DNA from: Channallabes apus
Lineage: Eukaryota > Chordata > Actinopteri > Siluriformes > Clariidae
DNA length: 64,000 nucleotides
Direction: 5' to 3'
Assembly (NCBI GenBank): GCA_030522415.1
Contig: CM060111.1
Span: 46,417,559-46,481,558 of the forward strand
Position numbers and translations under genes: made by a program. Numbering within the stretch: position 1 is the first letter of the stretch; every line of letters starts with the position of its first letter. Of this stretch, positions 1 to 11,175 are shown piece by piece. A model generated the notes under the pieces. It made no database searches and was not told the origin of the DNA. It saw nothing but the letters and a program-made list of their open reading frames with translations.

Positions 1-206
1 CTTCAAGATCAACAGGGTGCATGGTTGAGAATGGAACTTTCGGAAGATAGTTCGGGTGAGGCACAAGCCCGAGGACAACGTTTCCTGCAGAAAATAATTC
101 CAGCGCTGAAACAATTCGGCAGTGGACTGGGTCTACATATTTTGTCATGCACCAACTTTCAAATACATTCCATCTGAGGGCATAAGCTCTTCTAGTGGAG
201 AGAGCC

Positions 207-1379
207 CTAGCACTTAATCTCAATTACGCTGGCCAGAAGACCAGCTTGACTTAGTTGGTCCCGTTCAGGGGCCAAACGTGAAGGTTCCAAAGCTTGGGCC
301 GGGGATGAAATATTGTCCCCTGCGCCTGAGACAAAAGATCCCTCCTCAGTGGAATCACCGACGGTGAGCCTTCGAGGAGAGATATTAGATCTAAGAACCA
401 CACTCTGGTCGACCAACGGGGCACTATCAGTAAGAGGCGCAAACCCTGTTGACGATCCTCGCCAAGACTCCGGGAGCAGAGCTATCTGAAAAAATGCATA
501 AAGACGTAATCTGGGCCACGTACAGGCCAAGGCGTCCGGACCCAGGGGAGCTGGAAGAGTCAGAGAGTAGTAAAGGGGACATTTGCTGTTTCTTGCAAGG
601 CAAAGAGGTCCACCTCTGCTACATAAAATCTCTCCCAGATTGACTGACTGCTGACTAGCTTGACTGGACAGCATATCTGCTCCCACATTCATATGCCCTG
701 GAATGTAAATCACCCTGAGGGACAGGAACTTGTCCTGTGCCCAAAGCAGAACCTGGTGTACTAGCTTATTCAAGCGGCGCGATTAATATATGAGACTACG
801 GTAGTGTAGTCCACCCGTACTAGGACATGGTAGCCTCTCAACTGCTGGAGGAAGTGCTTTAGGGCCAGAAATAGAGCCATCATTTTGAGGCAATTGATGT
901 GCCGCGCGAGAAGATGACCTCTCCAGCTCCCTTGGGCTGGACAGCCATCTAAGACTGCACCCCAGCCCGTGAGGGAAGCGTCTGTCGTTAGCATCTTGCG
1001 ACGACAAGACGGACTTAGAGTGGGACCCAGAGTCAAAAACGGGGGTCTGAACCACATAGAAAGGGTACAAAGCCCCTGGCGCGTAACCCTTATTGGGGAT
1101 TGGACTTCAAGTGAAATCCCCTGGTTCTTAGCCACAACTGAAATGCTCTCATGTGCCCAAAGGTATCACCGTGGATGCAGCTGCCATGAGAGCTAAAGAT
1201 CTCTGAAAGTGATGAACAGTCACTTTCTGGTCTAGCTTGATTTCCTTGTGGGTGTTGAGAATGGATTTGACACGAGTGGAAGACAGCTGTGTCAGCCTTA
1301 CGATCGAATCCCATGTGACACCGAAATATATTGTCCTCTGAACAGGAAAGAGCACACTTTTCGTGGCGTTGGGTGTCAA
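207..1379 (-). pseudogene. DIRS-like RT / RNase H remnant
   Basis: Several minus-strand frames together read as the connection and RNase H part of a DIRS-type pol. At 1,149-1,379 there is an RT-connection-like stretch (QRTIYFGVTWDS). At 770-1,135 there is the RNase H core with MLTTDASLTGWGAVL and a following LLARHINCLKMMALFLALKH segment. At about 640-773 there is VIYIPGHMNVGADMLS, the usual C-terminal RNase H signature in this family. Frameshifts and stops separate the pieces, so it cannot encode an active enzyme. Copy 2 keeps the same MLTTDASLTG signature near 51,980 on the same strand. Confidence 0.7.
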
Positions 1380-2351
1380 TCCTAAGAAACAAATATGAGC
1401 TAGGACGACATCCTGATGCCGAAGTGCTAGCTACTGAGACTGGGCCAGCCAGTCGTCTATGTAATTCAAAATACGGATGCCCTTGAGTCGTAAGAGCCAG
1501 TCACAAGTGCCTCTCTGCGAAAACCATCACAGCCATAAAACAGTCGATAGCACGAGCCGTCTGCTTTGTTGCACGAAGAGACAAGTCTGTGGCCCGGCGT
1601 AACTCCAGAACGTCCTATCTTCAAGAGCCTACCAGTGCTCAAGTCTCTCAGCAGGTCAGCCAGGTAGGCCTGCAAAACCGCCAGGGTGTGCAATGGAGCA
1701 CCAACCTGACCTGCTGCCTGAAAAGCTTTTCCCTCCAGGGAAGATGAAAGTCTACACAGGTTGAAAGGGAGAGTTAGCTTTTCAGGGAGAATGATGTCCC
1801 AGGAGATAGAAGCATCTCTCCTATCTGGGAATCATCATATAACCCCGCGCTTCCACATCAACTATATTTAAATAAATAAATAAGTCGATGGCAAGAAAAC
1901 ACGGGATGAGTACAGCTTACTCCATGAAAGGGTTAACTCATCATGGAGATTGCTAAGAAAAGGGAGAGAGCGTTGTTGAGGCTCCGCCCGCCGGCCACCC
2001 GACAGAAGCTGCCATCTAATGTCAAGTGCTTAGAGGCTATTTCTATCTCCACGGAAGCGAGAGAGGATGTCTATCCTTGCCCATTCACAAGAAGTGACAG
2101 GGCGCACTTGAGAGCGGACGGAGGAATTTCCCGATCCGGTGAGGGCGCAAGAGAAAGGAAGGAATCTGTCTCCCGCACACCTACCAGATAGAGATCGCCC
2201 TCCGATATGGATTATCACACACGGAGGGACATCTCATTTAAAACTCTGCCATATCGGTGAGTTTAACACTTTCTTATTTTTGCTGGTTTACACACAGACA
2301 CGCAAACACAACTAGGCTGTCATGAAGATAAAAAAAAGATCTGAGAAATGT

Positions 2352-2528
2352 TTGTGGTTTACTCCTATTTATAACCTGCAGGTGCGTCTCATCAGATGAC
2401 GTCACCTGACCGAGGTTATATAAGCCAAAATTTGGCATGTTTGATACACACATGCTTCACAACCGGCAACACGAAAAGATGTCCCCATAGCGTTTTCACG
2501 CAGCATCGAGTGTAGCCTTTGAAAGGGA
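2352..2528. repeat. DIRS-like terminal inverted repeat (copy 1, right)
   Basis: About 177 bp closely related to 54,341-54,518 and, in reverse complement, to 50,484-50,662 and 58,364-58,531. It includes the block ACGTCACCTGACCGAGGTTA. It marks the end of the element. Confidence 0.75.
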
Positions 2529-2545
2529 GCTAAACACTTTCTCAC

Positions 2546-2682
2546 GTCAGTGATGTTGAGGAAGCGAGGATCTCCCAGCATAGTCCTCTTAGCGAAGGCG
2601 AAGCGGAAAGCCTCAATGATGCGGTGATAAGTAAGTGTCTCCTTCTCTGTAGTAGACACACTGCTGCTTGAGAAATTATAAC
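2546..2682 (-). CDS. ggt1-like: gamma-glutamyltransferase, exon 7 of those visible
   Basis: A 137-bp exon between a TGTGCAG acceptor and a GTGAG donor. It encodes [17 protein letters not shown] followed by [20 protein letters not shown] and DPRFLNITD. These are the GGT heavy-chain segments GYNF, YHRI-EAFRFAYAKR and LGDP-F. The split glycine codon joins in phase to exon 6 (NIVN+GYNF). GGT is a type II membrane ectoenzyme that cleaves the gamma-glutamyl bond of glutathione. The exons for the C-terminal heavy chain and catalytic light chain are not seen downstream, because a DIRS-like element starts about 17 bp beyond the donor and runs to the window edge. Confidence 0.9.
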
Positions 2683-3204
2683 CTGCACACAGACAGTTTT
2701 TCCACATTTAGACCATTTTATGAACCTAAAAATAAAGTTTCTTATGAACTTTATGTAGTGACAAACCAAGTGTACATAAATATAGTATTTATTCCCACTT
2801 AAATTCATGTTAACTAGTAATTATACAGGACAAATTCTCCATAATGGAGCCAGGGTTTAGAAAAATTATCAAGATGGGTTTTGTTCCAAAGAGTTGACAA
2901 TAATCTTCATTTGTTCCACTAAAGCTCTTTGCAGATTTCAAATCAAATTCAAATTTTATTCGTCACATACACAGTCATACACAGTACGATATGCAGTGAA
3001 ATGCTTGTACGACCGCCAGTGACCTTAAAAAGAGAATTAAATCTTATAGTAAGAAATAAATATGAATAAAGAAATACGATAGGAAAATTTTAACTTAACT
3101 AGAATAAAAAATAGAAATAAAAATAAAAGTATACTGTGCATAAAATAGAAATAAAAATAGAAATATACTGTACAATAGAGACTTTCTTTCTTTTTTTTTT
3201 TTTT

Positions 3205-6024
3205 TTATTGAAATTTGGTGGAGGAAGTATGGTGTGCAAGTGTGCATAGAAACGTGTTCCTAAGGTGCCTTGTTAAAGTGTCTTTGTGCAAGGGTCCAGA
3301 ATGTAAACATAAACATGAGTTCCAATGTAAGTGTAGATGTGCATGAAAGTGTCCATTGTGTCCAATGACATTAACAGGTTGTATTAGTTCTGTGTTTGTG
3401 GTGTGAATGTGGTATGGTTGAGAGACCTTATCCTTCACGATCTTCCTGGCCTTGGTCCAGCACCGCTTGCTGTAGATTGAGTGCAGGTCAGGGAGCTTGG
3501 TGCGGATGATGCGCTCAGCTGAACGCACCACCCTCTGTAGAGCTCGTCTGTCCTGCATGGTGCTGTTTCCAAACCAGGTCATGATGTGTCACGTCAGGAT
3601 GCTTTCTATGGTGCAGGAGTAGAAAATCCTGAGCACCTTGGAGAGCAGTCTGAAGTCTCTCAAACGTCTGAGGTGGTACAGACGCTGCCGGGCCTTTTTC
3701 ACCACGGTGTTGATGTGACAGGACCATGACAGGTCCTGCGTGATGTGAACACCGAGGTATCTGAAGCTGTCCACTCTCTCCACTGGGCTCCTGTTGATGA
3801 CGGGTATCTGGTAGTTCCTCTCCTGCTTTGTACTAAAGTCCACTATCAGCTCCTTTGTCTTACTGATGTTCAGGAGGAGATTGTTCCTCTGGCACCAGTT
3901 CTCCAGATTCCCAATCTCCTCCAGGTAGGCTGACTCATCGTTGTTCGTGATCAGGCCCACCACGACGGTGTCGTCAGCAAACTTGATGATGGCGGTGGAG
4001 TTGGTAGTGGCCACGCATTTGTAGGTGTATAAAGAGTACAGCAGGGGGCTCAGAACACAACCCTGGGGGGCTCCAGTGCTGAGTGTGAGGGAGGCTGAGA
4101 CATGACCGCCCATCCTTACTGCCTGTGGTCTGCCAGTTAGGAAGTTGGAGATCCACTGACACATGGGTGAGCTGAGTCCCAGGTGCTCCAGCTTGTTGGT
4201 GAGTGTGGAGGGAATTATGGTATTAAATGCAGAGCTGTAGTCGATGAAGAGCATTTTCACATAATTTCCCCTCTTAGTGTCCAGGTGGGTGAGAGATGTG
4301 TGGAGGAGATTTGAGATTGCATCGTCTGTGGAACGGTTCGGATGATAAGCGAACTGTAGTGGGTCGAGTGTGTCCGGTAGTGAAGAGATGATGAAGTCTC
4401 TGACCAGGCGTTCAAAGCACTTCATCACTACTGAGGTGAGGGCTACAGGGCGATAGTCATTGAGGGAAGCAGGATGTGGTTTCTTTGGAACAGGAACAAT
4501 GATGGACTCCTTGAAGCATGTGGGAATCACCAACTGAGATAAAGAGATGTTGAATATCTCAGTAAACACAGGTGCTAGCTGCTCTGCGCAGGCTCTGAGG
4601 ATACGGCCTGAGATGCCGTCTGGTCCTGCTGCTTTCCTGGTGTTCACTCTCCTGAAGGCTCTCCTCACGTCATGCTCGGTGATGATGAGCGCGTTCCCGG
4701 TGCTGGCAGTGTCCTTCTGTCTGCAGCTGTTAGCGCCGTTAGCATTAGCGCCGCTAGCATTAGCATCGCTAGCGTCTTTAGCTGCAGCATCGAAGCGAGC
4801 GTAGAAGGTGTTCAGCTCGTCTGCCAGAGTCACGTCCGCGTCCATCATACCGGATGTTGGTGCTTTATAGTCCGTAATGCTTTTTGTCCTTAATCCCTGC
4901 CACAGGCTCCTAGAATCACTCTGTTGAAGCTGTGACTCTAGTTTTCTCCCGTAGCGCTGCTTCGCCTCTTTCACCATCTTCCGGACATTGTATGATGCAG
5001 CCTTGTACGGTTCCATATCCCCTGACGCAAGTCCCGTGTTGTAGGCAGCGGTGCGAGATCTCAGAGCGTCGCCGATGGTTTTATCCACCCACGGCTTCTG
5101 GTTGGGAAACGTTCTGATAGTCTGTTTCTCCACCGTATCCTCAACTAGCTTCACAATAAATCCCACAACCGCTTCCGTAAACACGCTGACGTCATCATCA
5201 GAGCTGTTTCTGAACATGTCCCAGGCTGCGTCATCGAGTGCGTCCTGTAACGCGGCCACCGATTGGTCCGTCCAGCGCGTGACCTCCCTCTGAACCGGAA
5301 CTTCCTGTTTCAGCCTTTGTTTATATTTTGGCATGAGGAAGATGGCGGCGTGGTCGGATTTACCAAACGCTGGAAGAGATTGTGCCTTGTAACCGTCTTT
5401 GACCGTAGTATAACAATGGTCCAGTGTCCTTTCGCCCCTGGTGGGGCAGGTGATGTGCTGATAAAACTTCGGCGATGCGCGATTGAGGTTGGCACTATTA
5501 AAGTCCCCCGCCACAATAAGCGCAGCGTCCCGGTGCTGTGTCTGGTGCTGTGTGAGCGCCTCATGCAGCTCGCATAAGGCAATGTCTGTGTCTGCTTGTG
5601 GTGGAATGTAAATTGCGCTGATTATGACCGATGTGAACTCCCGGGGTAGATAAAAAGGACGACACATGATGGACAGTAATTCCAGGTTTGGTGTGCAGGA
5701 GCGTGCAAGAGGAACAACGCTCATGCTGTTGCACCAGCTGTTGTTCACCATCAAACACACGCCGCCTCCCCTTGACTTCCCCGAGTCCCGCGTCCTGTCC
5801 ATGCGGTGACCCGAGAAGAACTCGGCTGGTTGTATGGCGTGGTCTGGCACTGCTGGGTTCAGCCATGTCTCGGTGAAGCAGAGAAGGTTGCAGTCCCGAA
5901 TGTCTCTCTTGAACTCTATCCTGGCCCTGAGGTCATCGAGTTTGTTCTCCAGTGACTGGACGTTGGCAAGCAGGATGCTAGGCAGAGGTGTGCGGTGTGC
6001 ACAGGCTCTGAGCCTGTTCCTCAC
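3205..6024 (-). pseudogene. LINE ORF2 (endonuclease + reverse transcriptase), one nonsense codon
   Basis: An 811-codon frame encodes an apurinic-like endonuclease domain (about residues 15-235: CFTETWLN, VAGDFNSANL, KSDHAAIFL). An RT domain follows (RKAAGPDGISG, NDYRPVALTS, FAYHPNRSTDDA, FIDYSSAFNT, GAPQGCVLSPLL, and the catalytic KFADDTVV near residue 683). A single in-frame TGA at 3,586-3,588 ends it after CTIESILT. The same frame resumes directly with MTWFGNSTMQDRRALQRVVR and runs to 3,205, so the break is one nonsense codon. The last 60 or so codons look diverged from the usual C-terminus. Full-length endonuclease with so few lesions suggests a fairly young insertion. Confidence 0.85.
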
Positions 6025-6288
6025 GGCAGCTTGTTTTCCTCGGGGCCGCCGCTTCGCGTCGCGTCCATTGTTCTCCCTCAGGATCTCACTCGGCCAGCTC
6101 GGATCCGGAGTTAAAAACGTCGAATTGTGAGTACATTGTATACCAATAGAAACAAGAGTGTCTCTATCGTACCTAATGTACTCAATGGTGGTGATTTTGC
6201 CGATTTTAAAACAAAGAAAACTAACTTAAAAAACAAAAACAAAGAAAAGGTGGTCGGAGCAGTCGTGACGGCAGCCGACCTCACCGGC

Positions 6289-6298
6289 GCCATCTTGG
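6289..6298 (-). promoter_or_regulatory. YY1-like box at LINE 5' end
   Basis: CCAAGATGGC on the minus strand, at the 5' end of the LINE. YY1 sites at this place set transcription starts in some LINEs. The match is by eye. Confidence 0.4.
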
Positions 6299-6516
6299 AA
6301 AGTTGGGAAATGCATTGTTTTCTGGCTTGATCAATCAGTCAAAAGGAATTCAGACTTTACCATAATTGAGAGAGCCACAGAAAGTGGGCAATATTTTGCA
6401 TTCTCACAACATTTTATAGTACATCAAGTAATGTATAATATAACCTAGGGTTGCCAGATCACATTAAGGAAATCCTGACAAGCCAGTGCTGAATGATATT
6501 TAAACAATGGAGAGTA

Positions 6517-7003
6517 TACTCCATTGCTAAAGTATTCGGCCCCCTTGAACTTTTCCACATTTTGTCACATTACAGGCACAAACATGAATCTATTTTATTG
6601 GAATTCCACGTGAAAGACCAATACAAAGTGGTGTACACGTGAGAAGTGGAACGAAAATCATACATGATTCCAAACATTTTTTTACAAATAAATAACTTCA
6701 AAGTGGGATGTGCATAATTATTTAGCCCCCTGAGTCAATACTTTGTAGAACCACCTTTTGCTGCAATTACAGCTGCCAGTCTTTTAGGGTATGTCTCTAC
6801 CAGCTTTGCACATCTAGAGACTGAAATCCTTGCCCATTCTTCTTTACAAAACAGCTCCTGCTCAGTCATATTAGATGGACAACGTTTGTGAACAGTAGTT
6901 TTCAGATCTTGCCACAGATTCTCGATTGGATTTAGAGTTTGTGGCTGTAATGTGACAAAATGTGGAAAAGTTCAAGGGGGCCGAATACTTTTGCAAGCCA
7001 CTG
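6517..7003. mobile_element. Tc1/mariner-like non-autonomous element
   Basis: Terminal inverted repeats of about 60 bp lie between TA dinucleotides. The left end reads AAAGTATTCGGCCCCCTTGA and the right end is its complement, finishing in GCAAGCCACTGTA. The interior resembles the 3' part of a larger fish transposon, including GATTCTCGATTGGATTTAGA, joined abruptly to the right repeat. I see no coding frame. Confidence 0.75.
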
Positions 7004-7678
7004 TAACTTCAGCTGAGGCAAACAGGGGTAGACAGTTGCAGGTGCTGTGTATCTGTGGCTCATCTTCAAGTTCATTATAATTTTGTGGGGTTTTTTTTGC
7101 CGGTTTCCATCCTTTCATTCCCAAATTTCAAGGCTGGTGGCGACACCTGGAAGTGAAGGATGATGCCTCTACCAATCAAGCAATAAATAACATGACAAAA
7201 AGTACACAAGGGGGTGCACAGGCCTGGGTGGACTTGTGATGTAATTAATGCAGGGTTTTGGGGAGGTCATGATTGGTGAGGTAAGGAGTTTTTTCTGTTT
7301 GAATTATTGTACAGGCACAAGCTCAGTGGCACCTTGACATTACGTGGGAAATTTAGAAGGAGGGACTTTCTAGCATAAAAGAAATTTATGTCTGACCTGA
7401 GTTTAACCTGAGAAACAGAATGGCTGAATTAATACAGGCTCCAATTTAAATACCAAGGGGATGGACTCTTTGATGTCACAATCTGAGTCAGAGAAATCAC
7501 CTACTGGTTGGTTGAATGGATTTGTAAGGAGCTGACCAAGTCAGACAGGTTGAGAGGACCCCAAAACAGACACACCACACAGAAATTAAAGTCTTAATAG
7601 CTTTAATTATGAAAGTGCTCAATATCAAGGGAAAAAAGGAATGAGTAGTGTTTAGTGTCACTTTGCCTGTGATACACT

Positions 7679-8403
7679 TGTAACGCTTGGATTAATGTTA
7701 AACGTTTTGTTACAAAAATACGGATTCGGGAATCTAGGTAAGAACTGGTAAACACCACTTCCGGTATTGCGCAACCGCGGCGGGACAATATAAGACGCAA
7801 CACAAGAGCAAATAGTGAAATAAACCAAAGTGTATTATATAAAAACAAACCAATAACCAAACAAACACGGTGCACCGAAACCAATATATGTACAAATATA
7901 ATACAGATATAAACAAAGTGTGTGGTGTATGCAGGGGTGTGTGTGTGTATGAGTGGAAGTCCAGGCTGTAGTTTATTGCGGGTATGAAAATATGAGTTGG
8001 AGAGATTATTCTCGGCCTCACCAGGATAGATGTCAACACTGGGAGCTCGAGTAACGGAATGAGAGGTGAAAAGTGAGTGTCCAACGAGATAAATCCAATC
8101 AATGATCATCCGTGTGGAACCAACAAACAAACTCTCTCTCTAAACAAAACAGCGCGCTGGGGTAATCTCTCCGTGCCGGCTACCTCGCCGGTTCCGGCTT
8201 TATGCCGGCACACGTGATTAGTTTGCATCCGGGTTCCCTCGCGTCGCGATCGCGCATGCGCGTGGGAGCTTGCCCGGTGACCAACACTGTCAAAGGGGAA
8301 AATATAAAACCGTTCGGGCACATCTTAGGCTACAGGTGAGCAGCATTAGCTCTTCAATTATTTGCCTGTATATAAAAATGTCCCTTTATGTGACCGCGCT
8401 ACA
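7679..8403 (-). mobile_element. Solo LTR, Gypsy-like family A
   Basis: A 725-bp LTR starting TGTAGCG and ending GCGTTACA on the minus strand. It is flanked by the 4-bp duplication CACT (7,675-7,678 and 8,404-8,407). It is homologous to the LTR at 41,377-42,066 and the 3' LTR at 30,482-31,156, sharing ACCGGAAGT next to GCGCAATACC, and GTGCACC. There is no internal sequence, so it is a recombination product. Confidence 0.85.
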
Positions 8404-8407
8404 CACT

Positions 8408-9110
8408 TGTATTGTAACATTGGGACTGTAATGGATGTGAAGGCTCTCAGTAAAGTGTAGAGCAAGACAGGTGCAACTCTGAAACTTTACTCTGTCTGAT
8501 GTTTTAACACAGCGTTTGATGTGAGCGATCTCCACTGAGTGATGCGGTGAAAACTAGAAGAGGAATTTAATGTGCACAGGTCCGTGTTGGCAAGCAGAGC
8601 AGCGAAAATAGGAGTCAATTCCTTTGTGGATGTCTTGGTGTGCGATATCCAGAAGCGATAGATGATAACAAAGATGAGGAGGTGAAGTGTGGGTCAAAGT
8701 CCGTGAAGCAATCAAAGCCAATTCAAACAAATGAAAAGTGATGAGCCATATGACAAATCTCTAAATGAAAACACTTGGTTAAGGTACACATGAATAATAG
8801 ATGAGAAAAGAACTGTGAGAGAACTGGGCTGTGGAGCACCAACAATCCGGCAGCTGTGCAGCGCACTGTGCTTTCTTAAATGCCGGGAGAAATTAGTTGT
8901 GAATGTGAGACCAGTGTGTGGGAGGGGCGGTGCAGGGGCGTGGGGAAAAGCATAACAGCCTGGGTAAATATGACCATGTGTGACAAGACATGACAGCATG
9001 GGGAAAAAGCAACAACTGGGGTTCATAAAAACTTGATAAGATTTAAGCGATTCACTTCAGTTTTTCCATCTAATGGAAGGGCGGAGCTCGGACCAGTGTC
9101 CAAAAGTGTT
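8408..9110. other. Unassigned intron sequence, LTR-like
   Basis: About 700 bp with no credible coding frame. The minus strand near 8,880-8,990 has LTR-like composition (TGTCATGTCTTGTCACACAT), but no paired repeat or target duplication was found. Confidence 0.3.
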
Positions 9111-9129
9111 GTTCAATTCAACTTGGTCC

Positions 9130-9325
9130 TAACAAACTGAGACAATCCTGGAAATCAAGGAGTCCGTCTGTGACTGGAGCAGCCCATCGATCTGTGTGGA
9201 CTATTGCAATTCAATGCCCCATATTAATGACCTGCTCAACTGTCATGGCATGGCTTATCTTTACTCATTACTGGATTTGACTAAGGGATGTTCGCAGATT
9301 CATTTGATTCAAATAAAGAAAATAG
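9130..9325 (+). pseudogene. Gypsy-type reverse transcriptase fragment
   Basis: The plus strand reads CVDYCNSMPHINDLLN, then YLYSLLDLTKGCSQIHLIQ. This matches the FCVDYRKLN...STLDLTKGYWQI block of Gypsy RT domains. Only about 60 codons remain and the flanks are out of frame. It is antisense to GGT. Confidence 0.65.
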
Positions 9326-9572
9326 TAATGCACTCCTAAAGCAAACTTAACCTCTAATGAAGCACAGATGTTTTTAGCATCAGTCCTCCTTCAGAGTACT
9401 AAACAAACAACAGTATATAACACTGTGACCATGTGTGTGTAAAACATATTTTATTTTGTGTTTGTATGCGTGTGTGTACAGTGCGCGTGTAAAGCAAATG
9501 GATGGAAGTATTAGACCCTTCTAATGTTCGTTTATTACATTCAAGGAACACACCTGACAAACACACACTCAC

Positions 9573-9722
9573 CATTCACAATGTTGAGGATTAGCGCTAG
9601 CACAGGGCCGCTAGATGGAGCATCTGGAAAGTGCATAGTGTATTCTCCCACATTTATCTTCATAGTGTCTTCATTTAGCTCTGGTGTATACCCTGACAGG
9701 TCTTCAAGTGTTATAATGCCAC
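9573..9722 (-). CDS. ggt1-like: gamma-glutamyltransferase, exon 6
   Basis: A 150-bp exon between acceptor GATGATGCAG and donor GTGAGTG. It encodes GGIITLEDLSGYTPELNED, then INVGEYTMHFPDAPSSGPVL and ALILNIVN. The motifs GGI-TLEDL-YTPEL and PDAPSSGPVLALILNI are diagnostic for the GGT heavy chain. Phase matches both neighbours: the split glycine codon from exon 5 (AAG+GI), and the split glycine into exon 7 (VN+GYNF). Confidence 0.93.
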
Positions 9723-9904
9723 CTGCATCATCCCAAAACATCAGGAACAGATTAGCATATAACAAGCAGTGATTAGCAGTGAGTGTGGGTCTCTAAAGTG
9801 CCTGTGAAAGAGTGTATTAACATCTACACTGTAGTTAATATTAGCACTTATACTGTAGTATGGATTTACATCAGTACTGGTGTTTGTATTATACGATTCA
9901 TTTA

Positions 9905-10379
9905 TAGTGGTGTCAAAAGTATTTACATTCATTACTTGAGTAGAAGTATAGATACTAGGGTTCAAAAATACTTCTTTAGAAGTTGAAGTATCAACCCAAG
10001 CTTTTTACTTAAGTAAAAGTTTAAAAGTACTGGTTTCAAAACTACTTAAAGTATAAAAGTAAAAGTACCGTGAGGGGCGATAAAAGCATTAAGGTCTCGC
10101 TTTCTGATCATGCGCCGGCCGGTGGGGGTAGGGGATGCGTTGTGTGCGTTCTTATCATGCGACCGCGGGGGTTGCGCGTTCTGATCATAAAAATAGAGTA
10201 ACGAGGCTATTTTTAAAATGTAAGGAGTAGAAAGTACAGATAATTGCTTAAAAATGTACAGTAAGGAGTAGAAGTAAAAAGTCGGCTGAAAAATAATTAC
10301 TCCAGTAAAGTATAGATACCAAAAATTTCTACTTAAGTAAGGTAACGAAGTATTTGTACTTCGTTACTTGACACCTCTG
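9905..10379. mobile_element. hAT-type MITE
   Basis: A 475-bp element with imperfect inverted ends (TAGTGGTGTCAA / TTGACACCTCTG). It is flanked by a perfect 8-bp duplication TTCATTTA at 9,897-9,904 and 10,380-10,387. Both subterminal regions are rich in ACTTAAGTA-type repeats. An 8-bp duplication fits the hAT superfamily. It sits in the GGT intron between exons 5 and 6. Confidence 0.88.
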
Positions 10380-10496
10380 TTCATTTATAATAAAGTGTCT
10401 CAGTGATGTTTTAGCGTCTTATGTTGCAGGATATATTAACTACATGCTGCTAGAAAATTGTAGAGGTTTTTTTTTTTTAGTTGAACAGTGACGAAC

Positions 10497-10657
10497 CCGC
10501 AGCCTGGATGTCATTCACGATGGTTTGAGCCATGGAGCCGTTATAAAAGACATCAGCTCCTTCGTTAGCGATCTTCTCGTAGGTGTCTGCTAGCTGTCGG
10601 TATCTGATAGTGTCATTTTCCCTCAGGATGGTTTTATTGGAGTTACAGAATACTTCA
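10497..10657 (-). CDS. ggt1-like: gamma-glutamyltransferase, exon 5
   Basis: A 161-bp exon with acceptor CTGTTACAG and a weak donor GTTCGT. It encodes [20 protein letters not shown], then [20 protein letters not shown] and [14 protein letters not shown]. The family pattern CEVFC, QLADTYE-IA-EGA-FYNG and IV-DIQ-AGG is retained. It joins in phase to exon 4 (SAL+C). The donor lacks the usual GTRAG core, which may weaken splicing, but the phase demands this position. Confidence 0.9.
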
Positions 10658-11175
10658 CTGTAACAGAGAAGAAAGAAAGAATAAAGTATTCATGAAGGAC
10701 TCAAGCATAAAGTCCACATTCTGCACTGATCCTCTAATGATTGTTTATATGTTTGTAGCCTCCTTTTCTGGCTAACACTTTCTGAGTTCCTTTCTGTTTT
10801 AATAAAAGACTCTCACAGGACTGGTTCTATTCTGACATGTTATATTACAGATTAGCTGTGTCTCCCCACGTTATCAATCTGTTAGAAATATGAATCCCAC
10901 CACTAAAGACAGATTCACAAGTAATCTGCCGGATCTGTCCCAATTTCTTATTAGACCCCTAAATGCAGATGATCTAGATGAAGTGACTAGCAGCATGGGC
11001 ACTATTTTTACCAGTACATTAGACACTGTTGCTCCCATCAGATTAAAAAAAGTCAGAGATAAAACATTTGCTCCGTGGTACAACAGTCATACTCGCGCCC
11101 TAAAGAGAGCAACCCGTAACCTCGAGCGAAAATGGAGGAAAACTAAATTAGAAGTTTTTCGAATTGCATATAAAG

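Larger units (their letters stand above)
1..2528 (-). mobile_element. DIRS-like retrotransposon, right part of copy 1
   Basis: This is a degraded tyrosine-recombinase (DIRS-like) retrotransposon, cut by the window start. Its reverse transcriptase/RNase H remnants read on the minus strand. Its right end (about 2,352-2,528) matches the terminal repeat of the second copy at 54,341-54,518, including the shared block CGTTTTCACGCAGCATCGAG. The circle-junction-like sequence in copy 2 predicts a terminus at CTTTGAAAGGGA, which places the end near 2,528. The element lies inside a GGT intron, about 17 bp from the splice donor. Frames are broken throughout. Assignment to DIRS rests on the terminal-repeat layout plus the RNase H motif, not on a recognisable recombinase. 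Confidence 0.72.
2941..6300 (-). mobile_element. Rex1/CR1-group LINE, near full length
   Basis: A non-LTR retrotransposon in the same orientation as the GGT gene. The 3' tail at 2,941-3,010 is the short motif (AAATTTGAATTTG)-like after GTATGTGACGAATAA, seen in reverse complement. The body carries endonuclease and RT domains at 3,205-6,024. The 5' end at about 6,290 carries CAAGATGGCGCC, a YY1-like box. No clean target-site duplication was found. The Rex1 label is by resemblance of the protein (YSSAFNTIIP, GAPQGCVLSPLL, KFADDTVVVGLI). Confidence 0.8.
2683..9572 (-). other. GGT intron between exons 6 and 7
   Basis: This 6.9-kb intron is mostly transposons: a Rex1-type LINE (2,941-6,300), a mariner-like MITE, a Gypsy solo LTR and a Gypsy RT fragment. 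The stretches 2,683-2,940, 6,301-6,516 and 7,006-7,678 show nothing I can classify. Confidence 0.75.

Noticed and set aside
3205..6024. Host gene with a long exon (811 codons)
   Set aside because: Endonuclease and RT motifs plus a LINE tail identify a retrotransposon.
4547..6130. Plus-strand frames of 60-104 codons across the LINE
   Set aside because: Shadows of the minus-strand ORF2.
7603..8130. 175-codon minus-strand frame
   Set aside because: Lies within the solo LTR and its flank, has no domain, and is not preserved in the other LTR copies.
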